Assembly (NCBI RefSeq): GCF_004919045.1
Contig: NZ_SWDW01000002.1
Location: 248,001 to 312,000, forward strand
Direction of reading: 5' to 3'
DNA from: Sinomonas albida
GTDB lineage: Bacteria; Actinomycetota; Actinomycetes; Actinomycetales; Micrococcaceae
Length of the DNA stretch: 64,000 bases
Under the pieces are notes generated by a model that worked only from the letters and a program-made list of their open reading frames with translations, ran no database searches and had not been told where the DNA came from. Position numbers and translations under genes: made by a program. This document shows positions 45,727 to 54,670 of this stretch, one piece after another. How positions within the stretch are numbered: the stretch's first letter is position 1; each line of letters starts with the position of its first letter.

Positions 45727-46524
45727 ATGACCGTGCCCTCATTCTCGGTGCCCAGTCGCGACGTGAGCCCGGGTGGGTCGGCGCTGTCGCTGCGCGGGCT
45801 CGTCAAGTCGTTCGGCGGCAAGCCTGCGGTGAACGGAATCAGCCTCGAAGTGCCCGCGGGATCGTTCTACGGCCTCGTCGGGCCGAACGGCGCGGGCAAG
45901 ACGACCACGCTCTCGATGGCGACCGGGCTGCTCCGGCCGGACGCGGGCACCGCGATCGTGCTCGGGGTCGACGTGTGGAGCGATCCGCTCGCCGCCAAGC
46001 GCCTCATGGGGGTCCTCCCGGACGGGGTCCGGCTCTTCGACCGGCTGAGCGGCGAGCAGCTCATCACGTATTCGGGTCTCCTCCACGGACTCGACCGCAG
46101 GACGGCCGCGCAGCGCACGGCCGATCTGCTCGCGGCGTTCGACCTCGCGGCCGACGCGCGGACCCTCGTCGTGGACTACTCCGCCGGCATGACCAAGAAG
46201 ATCGCCCTCGCGGCGTCCCTCGTCCATGCCCCGCGCCTGCTCGTCCTCGACGAGCCGTTCGAGTCGGTGGATCCCGTCTCCGCCGCGAATATCCGCAGTA
46301 TCCTCGCCGACTACGTCCGCTCCGGCGGCACGGTCATCGTCTCGAGCCACGTCATGGACCTCGTGCAGCGCATGTGCGACCACGTCGCCGTCGTCGCCCA
46401 GGGCCGGCTCCTCGCGGCGGGCACGGTCGACGAGGTTCGCGCGGGCTCGACCCTTGAGGACCGCTTCGTGGAACTTGTCGGGGGCCACGGCCCCACGGAG
46501 GGGCTTTCGTGGTTGCACACCTGA
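45727..46524 (+). CDS. ABC transporter ATP-binding protein
   Basis: A protein of 265 residues: Walker A GLVGPNGAGKTTTLSMATG, Q-loop-like region LMGVLPDGVRLFDRLSGEQL (no clear Gln), a signature written VDYSAGMTKKIALAASLVHA instead of LSGGQ, and Walker B LLVLDEPFESVDP with H-loop VIVSSHVMDL. The YSAGM form is common in ABC-2 exporters. It pairs with the permease that follows and overlaps by 16 nt. It probably energises export of a lipid, peptide or drug. The N-terminal 20 residues are a Ser/Pro-rich leader. Confidence 0.93.
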   Translation: MTVPSFSVPSRDVSPGGSALSLRGLVKSFGGKPAVNGISLEVPAGSFYGLVGPNGAGKTTTLSMATGLLRPDAGTAIVLGVDVWSDPLAAKRLMGVLPDGVRLFDRLSGEQLITYSGLLHGLDRRTAAQRTADLLAAFDLAADARTLVVDYSAGMTKKIALAASLVHAPRLLVLDEPFESVDPVSAANIRSILADYVRSGGTVIVSSHVMDLVQRMCDHVAVVAQGRLLAAGTVDEVRAGSTLEDRFVELVGGHGPTEGLSWLHT

Positions 46525-48086
46525 TCAGGCTCAAGCTCGTCCTGCTCCGCAATGGGCTGCGCCGCAGCGTGGGCCAGCTCGTGGGGCTCATCGTCGCGTC
46601 GCTGTATGGGCTCGGCATCCTCCTGCTCGCGGTCACCGGGCTCATCGTCCTCCGCGCAGTCGACGCCCAGATCGCGGAGACGGTCGTGGTCCTGGGCGGC
46701 TCGGCTCTCCTCGTGGGGTGGGGCCTCACGCCCATCCTCCTCTCCGGCGTTGACCTGACCCTCGATCCGGCGCGCTTCGCGCCGTTCCCGATCCCGCTCC
46801 CGCGGCTGCTCGCAGGCCAAGCCATCGCGGGACTCATCGGAGTTCCCGGGGTGTGCACCACGATCGCTCTGGCGGCGACGCTCGTGACCTGGTCGCGCGG
46901 GCCGGGCGTCTTCGCCGTCGCCGTCCTCGGTGCGCTGCTCGCCCTGGGGCTGTGCGTCGTCGTGAGCCGCCTCGTCGCGAGCGCGCTCACGGACCTCGCG
47001 TCGTCGCGCCGGTTCCGCGAGGCGAGCCGCATCGTCGTGATGGTCCCCCTCGTCCTGCTCGGCCCGATCATCGCGCTCGCCGCGCGGGGCATCGAGATGA
47101 ACGCCGCCGCCCTGCGCTCGCTCGCAGGCGTGCTCTCGTGGACCCCGCTGGGCGCCGCCTTCTCGGCGCCGGCGGCGGCCGCCGAGGGAGACGCGCTCGG
47201 GGCGCTCGCGAAGCTCGTGATCGCCGCGGCGTCGCTCTCGCTTGCCGCCTGGGGTTGGTCCCGCGCGCTCGCGCGGGCCCTCGTGACGCCGGCGAGCCGC
47301 GCCGCGAGCGGGGGCAGGGCCACCGCCCGCCGGGGCATCGGCGCCTTCGGCTGGATGCCCGCGACGCCGTGGGGTGCCATCGCCGCGCGATCGCTCACCT
47401 ACTGGATCCGGGATCCGCGCTATGCGGCGGCGCTCATCATCGTGCCGCTCCTGCCCGTGATCCTCTACTTCTCGTCGGTCCAGCGCCACAACTCGGAGAT
47501 GTTCCTCCTCTCCGGCCCGCTCGCGGCCTTCATGCTCGCGTGGTCGCTCGCGAGCGACATCTCCTACGACTCCACCGCGTTCGCCCTCCACCTTTCCGCG
47601 GGCGTGCGGGGGCGCTATGATCGGCGGGGGAGGGCGCTCGCGCTCCTGACCTTCGCCGTGCCCGCGGCGGTCGTGATTACGCTCGTGCCCTTCCTCGTGT
47701 CCGGTCGCTGGGCGCTCCTCCCGGCCTACCTCGGGCTCGTGTTCGGCGTGCTCCTGAGCGGGGTCGGGCTCGCGTCGGTGGTGTCGTCGCGGTTTGTCGT
47801 GGCCGTGCCGCTCCCGGGCGAGAGCCCCTTCAAGCGTCCGCCGGGCAACACGGCCCAGACGATCCTCGTCCAGCTCGGCGGCCTCGTCGCGCTGGGGATC
47901 CTGGTGCTCCCGGAGATCGTGCTCGTTGCGCTCGCGACTGGCACAGGCGCAGGGTTCGGCTGGGCCGCCCTCCTCGTGGGTCTCGTCCTCGGCGCGACGC
48001 TCGCGCTGCTCGGCATGTGGCTCGGCGGGAAGCTGCTCGACCGCCGCGGTCCCGAGGTCTACGCGGCCCTGACCAAGGCCGGGTGA
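46509..48086 (+). CDS. ABC transporter permease (ABC-2-like)
   Basis: A membrane protein of 525 residues with about 11-12 hydrophobic segments, including LVGLIVASLYGLGILLLAVT, ALIIVPLLPVILYFS, VPAAVVITLVPFLVSGRW and EIVLVALATGTGAGFGWAAL. It lacks a substrate-binding domain, so export is more likely than import. Its GTG start lies within the end of the ATPase gene. Actinobacterial homologues travel with the same ATPase; the substrate is unknown. A charged cytosolic loop (RASGGRATARRGIGAFGW) separates the two halves. Confidence 0.88.
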   Translation: MVAHLIRLKLVLLRNGLRRSVGQLVGLIVASLYGLGILLLAVTGLIVLRAVDAQIAETVVVLGGSALLVGWGLTPILLSGVDLTLDPARFAPFPIPLPRLLAGQAIAGLIGVPGVCTTIALAATLVTWSRGPGVFAVAVLGALLALGLCVVVSRLVASALTDLASSRRFREASRIVVMVPLVLLGPIIALAARGIEMNAAALRSLAGVLSWTPLGAAFSAPAAAAEGDALGALAKLVIAAASLSLAAWGWSRALARALVTPASRAASGGRATARRGIGAFGWMPATPWGAIAARSLTYWIRDPRYAAALIIVPLLPVILYFSSVQRHNSEMFLLSGPLAAFMLAWSLASDISYDSTAFALHLSAGVRGRYDRRGRALALLTFAVPAAVVITLVPFLVSGRWALLPAYLGLVFGVLLSGVGLASVVSSRFVVAVPLPGESPFKRPPGNTAQTILVQLGGLVALGILVLPEIVLVALATGTGAGFGWAALLVGLVLGATLALLGMWLGGKLLDRRGPEVYAALTKAG

Positions 48087-48113
48087 GTCGGGGCCCGTTG
48101 CTAGCATGGACCC

Positions 48114-48410
48114 ATGAGCACAGCAGACCCCTCCGATCCGTACGGGAACGATCCGCGGGACCCCTCGACCTCCGGCTCGACCACGACGATCGAGCGCGAG
48201 GAGGTCCGCGAGGAACTCGAGCCCGGCGATCGCGAGCGCTTCTCCCACTACGTCCGCAAGGAGAAGATCATGGAGTCCGCCCTGACCGGCGAACCCGTCA
48301 TCGCCCTGTGCGGCAAGGTCTGGACCCCGGGCCGGGATCCGAAGAAGTTCCCCGTGTGCCCCACCTGCAAGGAGATCTACGAGGGGCTGCGCCCGGGCAA
48401 CGACGCCTAG
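48114..48410 (+). CDS. DUF3039 family protein
   Basis: A protein of 98 residues with an acidic N-terminus and the DUF3039 core FSHYVRKEKIMESALTGEPV followed by the metal-type cysteines ALCGKVW and VCPTCKEIYEGL. The Cys and CxxC spacing suggests a small zinc ribbon. The function is unknown. TAGCAT (48102-48107) is 6 nt before ATG 48114, so a leaderless transcript is likely. It is followed directly by an MFS gene and then by a helicase; DUF3039 next to the helicase is a recurrent actinobacterial arrangement, which is from general knowledge and unverified here. Confidence 0.9.
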   Translation: MSTADPSDPYGNDPRDPSTSGSTTTIEREEVREELEPGDRERFSHYVRKEKIMESALTGEPVIALCGKVWTPGRDPKKFPVCPTCKEIYEGLRPGNDA

Positions 48411-49829
48411 GTGGCCGCCCGCGCGGCCCAGCGGCTCATGTCCCGGGCTTACCGAGGGCTCGTCATCGGACTGCTCGCGATCGTCACGTGCAGCGCGTTC
48501 GAGGCGATGGCTGTCACCACGGCAATGCCCGTGGTCGCTAGCGAGCTCGGCGGGGCCCGCGCCTATGGCCTGGCGTTCTCGCTGTACCTGACGGCGTCCA
48601 TGGCCGCCACCGCCGCGGCGGGCTCGTGGTGCGACGTCGCCGGGGCCAAGCCGTCCCTGCTCACCGGGCTCGGACTCATGACCGCCGGGCTGCTCCTCTG
48701 CGGGGGCGCCTGGGACTTCAGCGTGTTCACGGTGGGCCGCATGGTCTCGGGTGCGGGCGCCGGGTTCATGATCGTTCCGGTCTACGTCATCATCGGCCAG
48801 GCACTCCCGGGCGCGCTGCAGCCGATCCTCTTCGGCTGGTTCTCCGCTGCGTGGGTCGTCCCCTCGCTCGTCGGCCCGTACGTGTCCGGCCTGCTCGCCG
48901 AGCACGCGAGCTGGCGGTGGGCGTTCTTCGGCGTTGCCCCGATCGTCGTGGTGGCCGTCCTGCTCACCTGGCCGCGCGTGCGCGGCCTCGCCGCGCCCAC
49001 GGACCGGGCCATGGGCACGGGCGAAGGACGACGGCGCGCCCTCCTCGGCCTTGCGCTCGCCCTGGGTGTCGCAGCGGCGCAGTGGTCCGCGCAGTCCTTG
49101 GCCGATCCCCAGACGCGGGACGCGGTGACGCCGTTCGTGCTCGGCCTCGTCGGGCTCGCGGGTCTCGTCGCAGTCGTGGTGACCATCCCGCGGCTGCTGC
49201 CGCGCGGCGTCGTGCGTGTGGCCCGCGGGCTGCCCGCGGTCATCGTGGTCCGGGGGCTCCTCACGCTCGCCTTCTTCGGCTCCGAGGCCTTCATCCCGCT
49301 CATGCTCGTGGATCGCTACGGCCTCGAGCCGTCGATCGCGGGGCTGGCGCTGACGGGCGGCGCGCTCGGATGGACCGCCGGCTCCTTCGTGCAGGCCAAG
49401 GGGTGGCTCTCGCGGCCCACGTATCTCGTGGTCGGCCCGGCCCTCCTCGCCGCGTGCATGGCGGGCGTCGCGACCGTGGTCGGGACGCAGGCCACGCCGT
49501 GGCTGCTCGCGGGGGCGTGGGCCGTGGCCGGGATGGGCATGGGAGTCGCGACCACGACGACGTCCGTCCTCCTCCTCGACCTGAGCGACGCGGCCGAACG
49601 CGGGCGGAATTCGGCCTCGCTCCAGTTGGCCGATATGCTCGGTGGAGTGATTGGAACCGCCGGAGCAGGAACGCTCTACTCCCTGCTGCTGACCCCGGGA
49701 AGCGTCCCGGGGGCCGGCGTCTTCGCTCTTCTCGTGGGCCTGCTCGCAGTCTCCGCCCTCCTCGGTTCGGTGGCCGGCTCGAGGTCCCGCACGCCGTCGC
49801 CCGTCGCAAGCGAAGCGGGACGCGCGTGA
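48411..49829 (+). CDS. MFS transporter (drug/H+ antiporter type)
   Basis: A protein of 472 residues with about 14 hydrophobic segments, beginning GLVIGLLAIVTCSAFEAMAV and TTAMPVVASELGG, the start typical of DHA1/DHA2 exporters. Motif-A-like sequence is reduced (GSWCDVAGAKPSLL). The 12-to-14 helix count and the segment GAGAGFMIVPVYVIIGQALP agree with DHA2. Substrate unknown. GTG 48411 immediately follows the DUF3039 stop, and the gene overlaps the helicase by 4 nt (GTGA), so the three genes are probably co-transcribed. Confidence 0.85.
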   Translation: MAARAAQRLMSRAYRGLVIGLLAIVTCSAFEAMAVTTAMPVVASELGGARAYGLAFSLYLTASMAATAAAGSWCDVAGAKPSLLTGLGLMTAGLLLCGGAWDFSVFTVGRMVSGAGAGFMIVPVYVIIGQALPGALQPILFGWFSAAWVVPSLVGPYVSGLLAEHASWRWAFFGVAPIVVVAVLLTWPRVRGLAAPTDRAMGTGEGRRRALLGLALALGVAAAQWSAQSLADPQTRDAVTPFVLGLVGLAGLVAVVVTIPRLLPRGVVRVARGLPAVIVVRGLLTLAFFGSEAFIPLMLVDRYGLEPSIAGLALTGGALGWTAGSFVQAKGWLSRPTYLVVGPALLAACMAGVATVVGTQATPWLLAGAWAVAGMGMGVATTTTSVLLLDLSDAAERGRNSASLQLADMLGGVIGTAGAGTLYSLLLTPGSVPGAGVFALLVGLLAVSALLGSVAGSRSRTPSPVASEAGRA

Positions 49830-51634
49830 CCGAAGCGCTCTTCGGCGGCGACGAGGACTCGCCAGCCTCCTCCAGCCATGCGCCCGCTGCGGCGACTCTT
49901 CCCCCCGCCTACCCCGAGCGCGCCGCGTGGGGCACGGCCCCGAAGCTGCGCGCGTGGCAGCAGGAGGCGCTTGACAGGTACCTCGACGGCGCGCCGCGGG
50001 ATTTCCTCGCGGTCGCGACGCCCGGCGCGGGAAAGACGACCTTCGCGCTCCGGATCGCCTCGACCCTCCTCGAGCGGGGGATCGTCAATCGCGTGACAGT
50101 TGTCGCGCCGACGGACCACCTCAAGCGGCAATGGGCCGACGCCGCGGCGCGCGTCGGGATCGCGATCGACCCCAACTTCAAGAACTCCGACGGGCAGCAC
50201 GGCCGGGATTTCCGCGGCGTTGCCGTGACGTACGCGCAGGTCGCGAGCAAGCCGCTCCTGCACCGCGCCAAGACCGAGGCCGCGCGGACGCTCGTGATCC
50301 TCGACGAGATCCACCACGGCGGCGAGTCGCTTTCCTGGGGCGACGGCCTCCGCGAAGCATTCGATCCCGCGGTGCGCCGCCTCGCCCTCACGGGAACCCC
50401 TTTCCGCTCGGACACCTCGCCGATCCCGTTCGTCGACTACGCCGAGGACAAGGACGGGATCCGACGTTCGAAGGCCGACTACACCTACGGCTACGGTCAA
50501 GCGCTTCGCGACCACGTGGTCCGTCCCGTCATCTTCATGGCGTACTCGGGCCAGATGCGCTGGCGCACGAGTGCGGGCGAGGAGATGGCCGCGTCGCTCG
50601 GCGAGGCGGCTGTCACGAAGGACGTGACGGCGCAGGCGTGGCGCACGGCGCTGAATCCCCAGGGCGAGTGGATCCCCGCCGTCCTCGCCGCGGCCGACCG
50701 GCGCCTCACCGAGGTGCGGCGCACCGTGCCCGATGCGGGCGGCCTCGTCATCGCGACGGACCACGACGACGCGCGGGCCTATGCGGGGCAGCTCAAGCGG
50801 ATCACGGGCCAATCGCCCGCGATCATCCTCTCCGACGACGCGAAGGCGTCGAGCCGCATCGAGGAGTTCGCCGAGGGCGACGCGCGGTGGATGGTCGCGG
50901 TGCGCATGGTGTCGGAGGGCGTCGACGTGCCGCGCCTTGCGGTCGGAGTATATGCGACGTCGACCTCGACGCCGCTGTTCTTCGCCCAGGCCGTGGGCCG
51001 CTTCGTCCGCGCACGCAAGCGGGGCGAAACGGCTTCGGTCTTCCTGCCGTCCGTCCCTCAGCTCATGGTGCTAGCCAACACGATGGAGGCCGAGCGCGAC
51101 CACGCCCTCGACCGGCCCCAGTCCGACGAGGACGGGCTCATGGACCTCGAGGAATCGCTCATCGACGAGGCGAACCGCGAGGAGAAGGCCTCGGACACGC
51201 TCGCGAAGGGCAAGTACGAGGCGCTCGAATCGCAGGCGGCGTTCGACCGCGTGCTGTTCGACGGCGGCGAATTCGGCACGGGCGGCGAGATCGGTTCCGA
51301 CGAGGAGCTCGATTTCCTCGGCATCCCCGGGCTGCTCGACACCGAACAGGTCGCGGCGCTTCTGCGCCAGCGCCAGCAGGAGCAGGTCTCGCGACGCAAG
51401 AGCACCGGCCCGACGTCCTCGCCCTCCGGCATCCCAGACCACCGGCGGCTCATGGACCTTCGCAACGAGCTCGCGAAGAACGTGTCCGCGTGGAGCGCGC
51501 GCTCCGGGACGCCGCACGGCGTGGTGCACACGAAGCTCCGCGAGCTCTGCGGCGGTCCCGCCGTTGCGCAGGCGAACGAGGACCAGATCCGGGCGCGGCT
51601 CAAGAAGCTCCAGGACTGGTTCGTGGGCCGTTAA
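49826..51634 (+). CDS. DEAD/DEAH-box (superfamily 2) helicase
   Basis: A protein of 602 residues. Motif I is VATPGAGKTTFALRIASTLL, motif Ia VVAPTDHLKRQW, motif II LDEIHHGG (DEIH), motif III LALTGTPFRS. The second RecA domain has GLVIATDHDDARAYAGQL, MVSEGVDVPRLAVGVYATST and QAVGRFVRARK (motif VI). About 160 C-terminal residues form a charged helical tail (RRLMDLRNELAKNVSAWSAR). It resembles XPB/UvrB-like and restriction-type SF2 helicases, with no nuclease domain. The start is GTG 49826, coupled to the MFS stop. The N-terminal 45 residues are Ala/Pro-rich. Confidence 0.9.
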   Translation: MTEALFGGDEDSPASSSHAPAAATLPPAYPERAAWGTAPKLRAWQQEALDRYLDGAPRDFLAVATPGAGKTTFALRIASTLLERGIVNRVTVVAPTDHLKRQWADAAARVGIAIDPNFKNSDGQHGRDFRGVAVTYAQVASKPLLHRAKTEAARTLVILDEIHHGGESLSWGDGLREAFDPAVRRLALTGTPFRSDTSPIPFVDYAEDKDGIRRSKADYTYGYGQALRDHVVRPVIFMAYSGQMRWRTSAGEEMAASLGEAAVTKDVTAQAWRTALNPQGEWIPAVLAAADRRLTEVRRTVPDAGGLVIATDHDDARAYAGQLKRITGQSPAIILSDDAKASSRIEEFAEGDARWMVAVRMVSEGVDVPRLAVGVYATSTSTPLFFAQAVGRFVRARKRGETASVFLPSVPQLMVLANTMEAERDHALDRPQSDEDGLMDLEESLIDEANREEKASDTLAKGKYEALESQAAFDRVLFDGGEFGTGGEIGSDEELDFLGIPGLLDTEQVAALLRQRQQEQVSRRKSTGPTSSPSGIPDHRRLMDLRNELAKNVSAWSARSGTPHGVVHTKLRELCGGPAVAQANEDQIRARLKKLQDWFVGR

Positions 51635-51672
51635 CCCCTGACTTCGGGACGCGCTCCGGGTGAACCTCGGGG

Positions 51673-52257
51673 CTAGGCGAGGCGGACGCCCGCTGACTCG
51701 AGGTCGCGGAACGTCGGCTCGAGATCCTCGGCGATGCCGGCACAGAGGTCCTTCAGGACGGTCGTCCGGTAGCCCACGCGGGCCGAGTCGATCGCCGTCG
51801 CCTTGACGCAGTAGTCGGTGGCGATCCCCGCGACGTCGACGTCCGTGACCCCGTGGCGCGAGAGCCACTCGTCGAGGCCTGGGGAATCGTCCGAGGTTCC
51901 CTGCGCGTCGCCGGCCTGCGCGAGGCGCCCCTCGAAGCCGGAATAGGCGGCGGCGTACTGGCCCTTGCGGAACATCGCGTCAACGCCGGAGACATCGAGA
52001 TTGGGGTGGAACGCCGCCCCGGGCGTCCCGGCCACGCAGTGCGGGGGCCACGAGTCCACGAAGTCTGGCGCGTCCGAGAAGTGCGCACCCGGGTCGATGT
52101 GCCAGTCCTGAGTCGTCACGACGGCGCCGTAGTCTCCCGCGTGCTCCGCGACGTAGCCGGTGAGTCGCGCTGCGACGGAGGCTCCGCCGTCGACCGCGAG
52201 GGAACCTCCCTCGCAGAAGTCGTTCTGCACGTCCACAATGATGAGTGCCCGTTTCAT
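51673..52257 (-). CDS. pncA: Nicotinamidase (PncA)
   Basis: An isochorismatase-fold enzyme of 194 residues that deamidates nicotinamide to nicotinate. The catalytic triad fits Asp9 (IIVDVQNDF), Lys98 (FRKGQ) and Cys150 (ATDYCVKA). Metal ligands are Asp51, His53, His59 (QDWHIDPGAHF), with His73 nearby. The pncB gene lies upstream on the same strand, giving an NAD salvage pair. The start ATG 52257 has GGGAGAA on the minus strand just upstream. Confidence 0.95.
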   Translation of the reverse strand: MKRALIIVDVQNDFCEGGSLAVDGGASVAARLTGYVAEHAGDYGAVVTTQDWHIDPGAHFSDAPDFVDSWPPHCVAGTPGAAFHPNLDVSGVDAMFRKGQYAAAYSGFEGRLAQAGDAQGTSDDSPGLDEWLSRHGVTDVDVAGIATDYCVKATAIDSARVGYRTTVLKDLCAGIAEDLEPTFRDLESAGVRLA

Positions 52258-52343
52258 GGCACTATTCTCCCTCCGGGTGCCCGCAGCCCGCCGCCCGCAG
52301 CCCGCAGCCGGGTCCCGCAGCCCGGTGCCCGCCGTCCAGCGGC
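52258..52343. repeat. Short CCCGCAGCC-type repeats in the pncB-pncA gap
   Basis: The 86-bp gap contains five near copies of CCGCAGCCC between about 52272 and 52325. They are too short and degenerate to suggest an operator. The gap also carries the pncA ribosome site. Confidence 0.4.
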
Positions 52344-53669
52344 TCAGTCTTCGTAGACGGTCGGGATGACGGGCTCGCCCCTGTGCATGCGGCGTGCGGC
52401 GGCCGGGAGCTCGGCGATCGACGCCTCGTGGCGCGCGCGCGCCCGGTCGACCGCCTCGAGGCCCGTCCATCCGGGCTGCAGTTCGCCGTGCGAGACGAAA
52501 TGCTCGAGCAGGGACCGGTCGTTGCTGTCGCCCTCGGGGGTGCGGCCCACGCCGATGACCTCGGCGGTCGCGACGCCGTCCTCGTCGAGCCGGCGCAGCG
52601 CGTACTTGCGGCCGCCCACGGTCTGCTTGTTCTTCGCGGCCTTCGCGACCGAGACGAAGCCGCCCTCCTCGTCGGTGCGGCTCACGAGCTTGTAGACCAT
52701 CGAGGCGGTCGGGGCGCCGGAGCCGGTCACGAGCGACGTGCCGACGCCGTAGGAATCGACTGGCGCGGCTCCGAGGGCCGCGATCGCGTACTCGTCGAGG
52801 TCGGAGGTCACGACGATGCGCGTGTTGACGTTGCCGAGCTCGTCGAGGAGGCGCCGCACCCAGTGCGCCTGCCCGATGAGGTCACCGGAGTCGAGCCGCA
52901 CGGCGCCCAGCCGCTCACCCGCGATCTCGACGGCCGCGCGGACGGCGGTCTCGACGTCGTACGTGTCCACGAGCAGCGAGGTGCCCGCCCCCATCGAGGC
53001 GACCTGCGCCTCGAACGCGTCGCGCTCGGTGTCGTGGAGGAGCGTGAAAGAGTGCGCCGCGGTCCCGACGGTCCGCAGCCCGTAGCGGAGCCCGGCGGCG
53101 AGGTTCGAAGTGCTCGCGAAGCCGGCGACGACGGCGGCGCGGGCCGCCGCGACGGCAGACTCCTCATGCGTGCGGCGCGAGCCCATCTCGATGCACGGGC
53201 GCCCGTTCGCGGCGATCGTCATGCGTGACGCGGCGGAGGCAATCGCCGAATCGTGATTCAGCACGGAGAGCAGGTACGTCTCGAGGATGCAGGCCTCGGC
53301 GAACGTCGATTCGACGATGAGGATCGGCGAATTCGGGAAGTACACCTCTCCCTCGGCGTATCCCCAGACATCCCCCGAGAAGCGGTAGTCCGCGAGGAAG
53401 TCGAGGGTCTCGCGGTTCACCACGCTCGTGCGCTCGAGGAACGCGAGCTCCTCGTCCTTGAAGCGGAAGCCCGTGATGCCCTCGAGCAGGCGCCCGGTTC
53501 CTGCCACGACGCCGTAGCGCCTCCCGTCGGGCAGCCGACGCGCGAAAACCTCGAATACGGCCCGGCGATGGGCCGCGCCCGAGTGGAGCGAGGCCTGGAG
53601 CATCGTGAGCTCGTAGTGGTCGGTGAACAGTGACGTGCGGGGCGCTTCCCAAGTGCTCGAAGAGGTCAC
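52344..53669 (-). CDS. pncB: Nicotinate phosphoribosyltransferase
   Basis: A protein of 441 residues that makes nicotinate mononucleotide from nicotinate and PRPP with ATP. Family signatures are LFTDHYELTMLQASLHSG, IEMGSRRTHEESAVAAARAA, the FASTSNLAAGLRYGL segment, SLLVDTYDVETAVRAA, VRLDSGDLIGQA and the PRPP-site SYGVGTSLVTG. The length is normal. GTG 53669 lies 6 nt after a TAGAGT box (complement of 53676-53681), suggesting a leaderless transcript. It diverges from clpS across a 76-bp gap, so control of NAD salvage and of N-degron proteolysis share one small intergenic region. Confidence 0.96.
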   Translation of the reverse strand: MTSSSTWEAPRTSLFTDHYELTMLQASLHSGAAHRRAVFEVFARRLPDGRRYGVVAGTGRLLEGITGFRFKDEELAFLERTSVVNRETLDFLADYRFSGDVWGYAEGEVYFPNSPILIVESTFAEACILETYLLSVLNHDSAIASAASRMTIAANGRPCIEMGSRRTHEESAVAAARAAVVAGFASTSNLAAGLRYGLRTVGTAAHSFTLLHDTERDAFEAQVASMGAGTSLLVDTYDVETAVRAAVEIAGERLGAVRLDSGDLIGQAHWVRRLLDELGNVNTRIVVTSDLDEYAIAALGAAPVDSYGVGTSLVTGSGAPTASMVYKLVSRTDEEGGFVSVAKAAKNKQTVGGRKYALRRLDEDGVATAEVIGVGRTPEGDSNDRSLLEHFVSHGELQPGWTGLEAVDRARARHEASIAELPAAARRMHRGEPVIPTVYED

Positions 53670-53732
53670 GCGTTCACTCTAGCGGCGGGCGCGGGCTGGG
53701 CGGGGCTGCAATGGGGAGCAGGGCCGCCTGCC

Positions 53733-53738
53733 TAGAAT
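53733..53738 (+). promoter_or_regulatory. -10 box for leaderless clpS
   Basis: TAGAAT is followed by 7 nt and ATG 53746. It excludes the upstream in-frame start at 53737, which would overlap the box itself. Confidence 0.5.
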
Positions 53739-53745
53739 GGAGCCC

Positions 53746-54063
53746 ATGAGTTTGAGCGTCGCCACCGAACCGGCACCTGGCCTGAGCGAGGAGACGACGA
53801 CGGCGACGGACACCGCGCGCATCGTGCCGTGGAACCTCGTCGTCTGGAACGACCCCGTGAACCTCATGAGCTACGTGAGCTACGTCTTCCAGAGCTATTT
53901 CGGCTATTCGGAGGCGAAGGCGGACGCCCTCATGATGCAGGTGCACACCGAGGGGCGCTCGATCGTCTCGCACGGCTCGAAGGAAACCGTCGAACGGCAG
54001 GCGGTCGCGATGCACAACTTCGGCCTGTGGGCCACGGTCGAAAGGGCGGGCGAGGATGGCTGA
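53746..54063 (+). CDS. clpS: ATP-dependent Clp protease adaptor ClpS
   Basis: A protein of 105 residues that delivers N-degron substrates to ClpC/ClpA. The fold segment WNLVVWNDPVNLMSYVSYVF and the C-terminal MMQVHTEGRSIVSHGSKETVE and AMHNFGLWATVE match the family. The first 28 residues are disordered. It overlaps the next gene by 8 nt. Confidence 0.95.
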   Translation: MSLSVATEPAPGLSEETTTATDTARIVPWNLVVWNDPVNLMSYVSYVFQSYFGYSEAKADALMMQVHTEGRSIVSHGSKETVERQAVAMHNFGLWATVERAGEDG

Positions 54064-54670
54064 GCCGTTCACCTACGGGAGGCGCGGCATCAGCGGTCGC
54101 TTCGAGGACGCCGAGCGCGAGCTCCTGCGGGGGCTCTTCCGCGACGTCGTCGCGCTCCTCGAGCCGGACGAAACGCCCGAGGAGGATCCGCTCGCGGCGC
54201 TCGTGGGCATCAGCCCCGAGGCGACCGAGCCCGAGGACCCGGCCCTCCTGAGGCTCCTGCCGAATGCTTCGAAGGACGACGCCGAGGAGGCCCGGGAGTT
54301 CCGGCGCCTCACCGAGCGCTCGCTGCGGGAGAGCAAGGCGGGCGCCCTCCGCGCCGCCTCGCTGGGGCTCGAGTCGCGCGATGTCCTCCTCGATGCCGCG
54401 GGTGCCGAGCACTGGGCGACGGCGCTCACCGACGTCCGGCTCGTCCTCGCCGAGCGCTTGGGGATCCACAGCGAGGAGGACGCGGAGAAGATCCACGGGG
54501 TCACCGATTGGTCGGACGTCGGGGACGACGACGTCGACGCCTACCTCGCGCTGGTCTACAACTTCGTGACGTGGCTCCAGACGACGCTCGTCGACGCGAT
54601 GCTGGCCGGGTACCGGGCTGGCGGCGCGCGCGGCACCGGCCCGGGGGAGGGGAGCCGTGGCTCACGCTGA
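54056..54670 (+). CDS. DUF2017 family protein
   Basis: A protein of 204 residues, acidic and helical: [20 protein letters not shown] near the N-terminus, [20 protein letters not shown] in the middle and [25 protein letters not shown] near the end. It matches the actinobacterial DUF2017 family that sits between clpS and murI. Its function is unknown; the conserved coupling to clpS suggests a role in the Clp/N-degron pathway, which is inference. The C-terminus is Gly/Arg-rich. murI starts within its last 14 bp. Confidence 0.92.
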   Translation: MAEPFTYGRRGISGRFEDAERELLRGLFRDVVALLEPDETPEEDPLAALVGISPEATEPEDPALLRLLPNASKDDAEEAREFRRLTERSLRESKAGALRAASLGLESRDVLLDAAGAEHWATALTDVRLVLAERLGIHSEEDAEKIHGVTDWSDVGDDDVDAYLALVYNFVTWLQTTLVDAMLAGYRAGGARGTGPGEGSRGSR

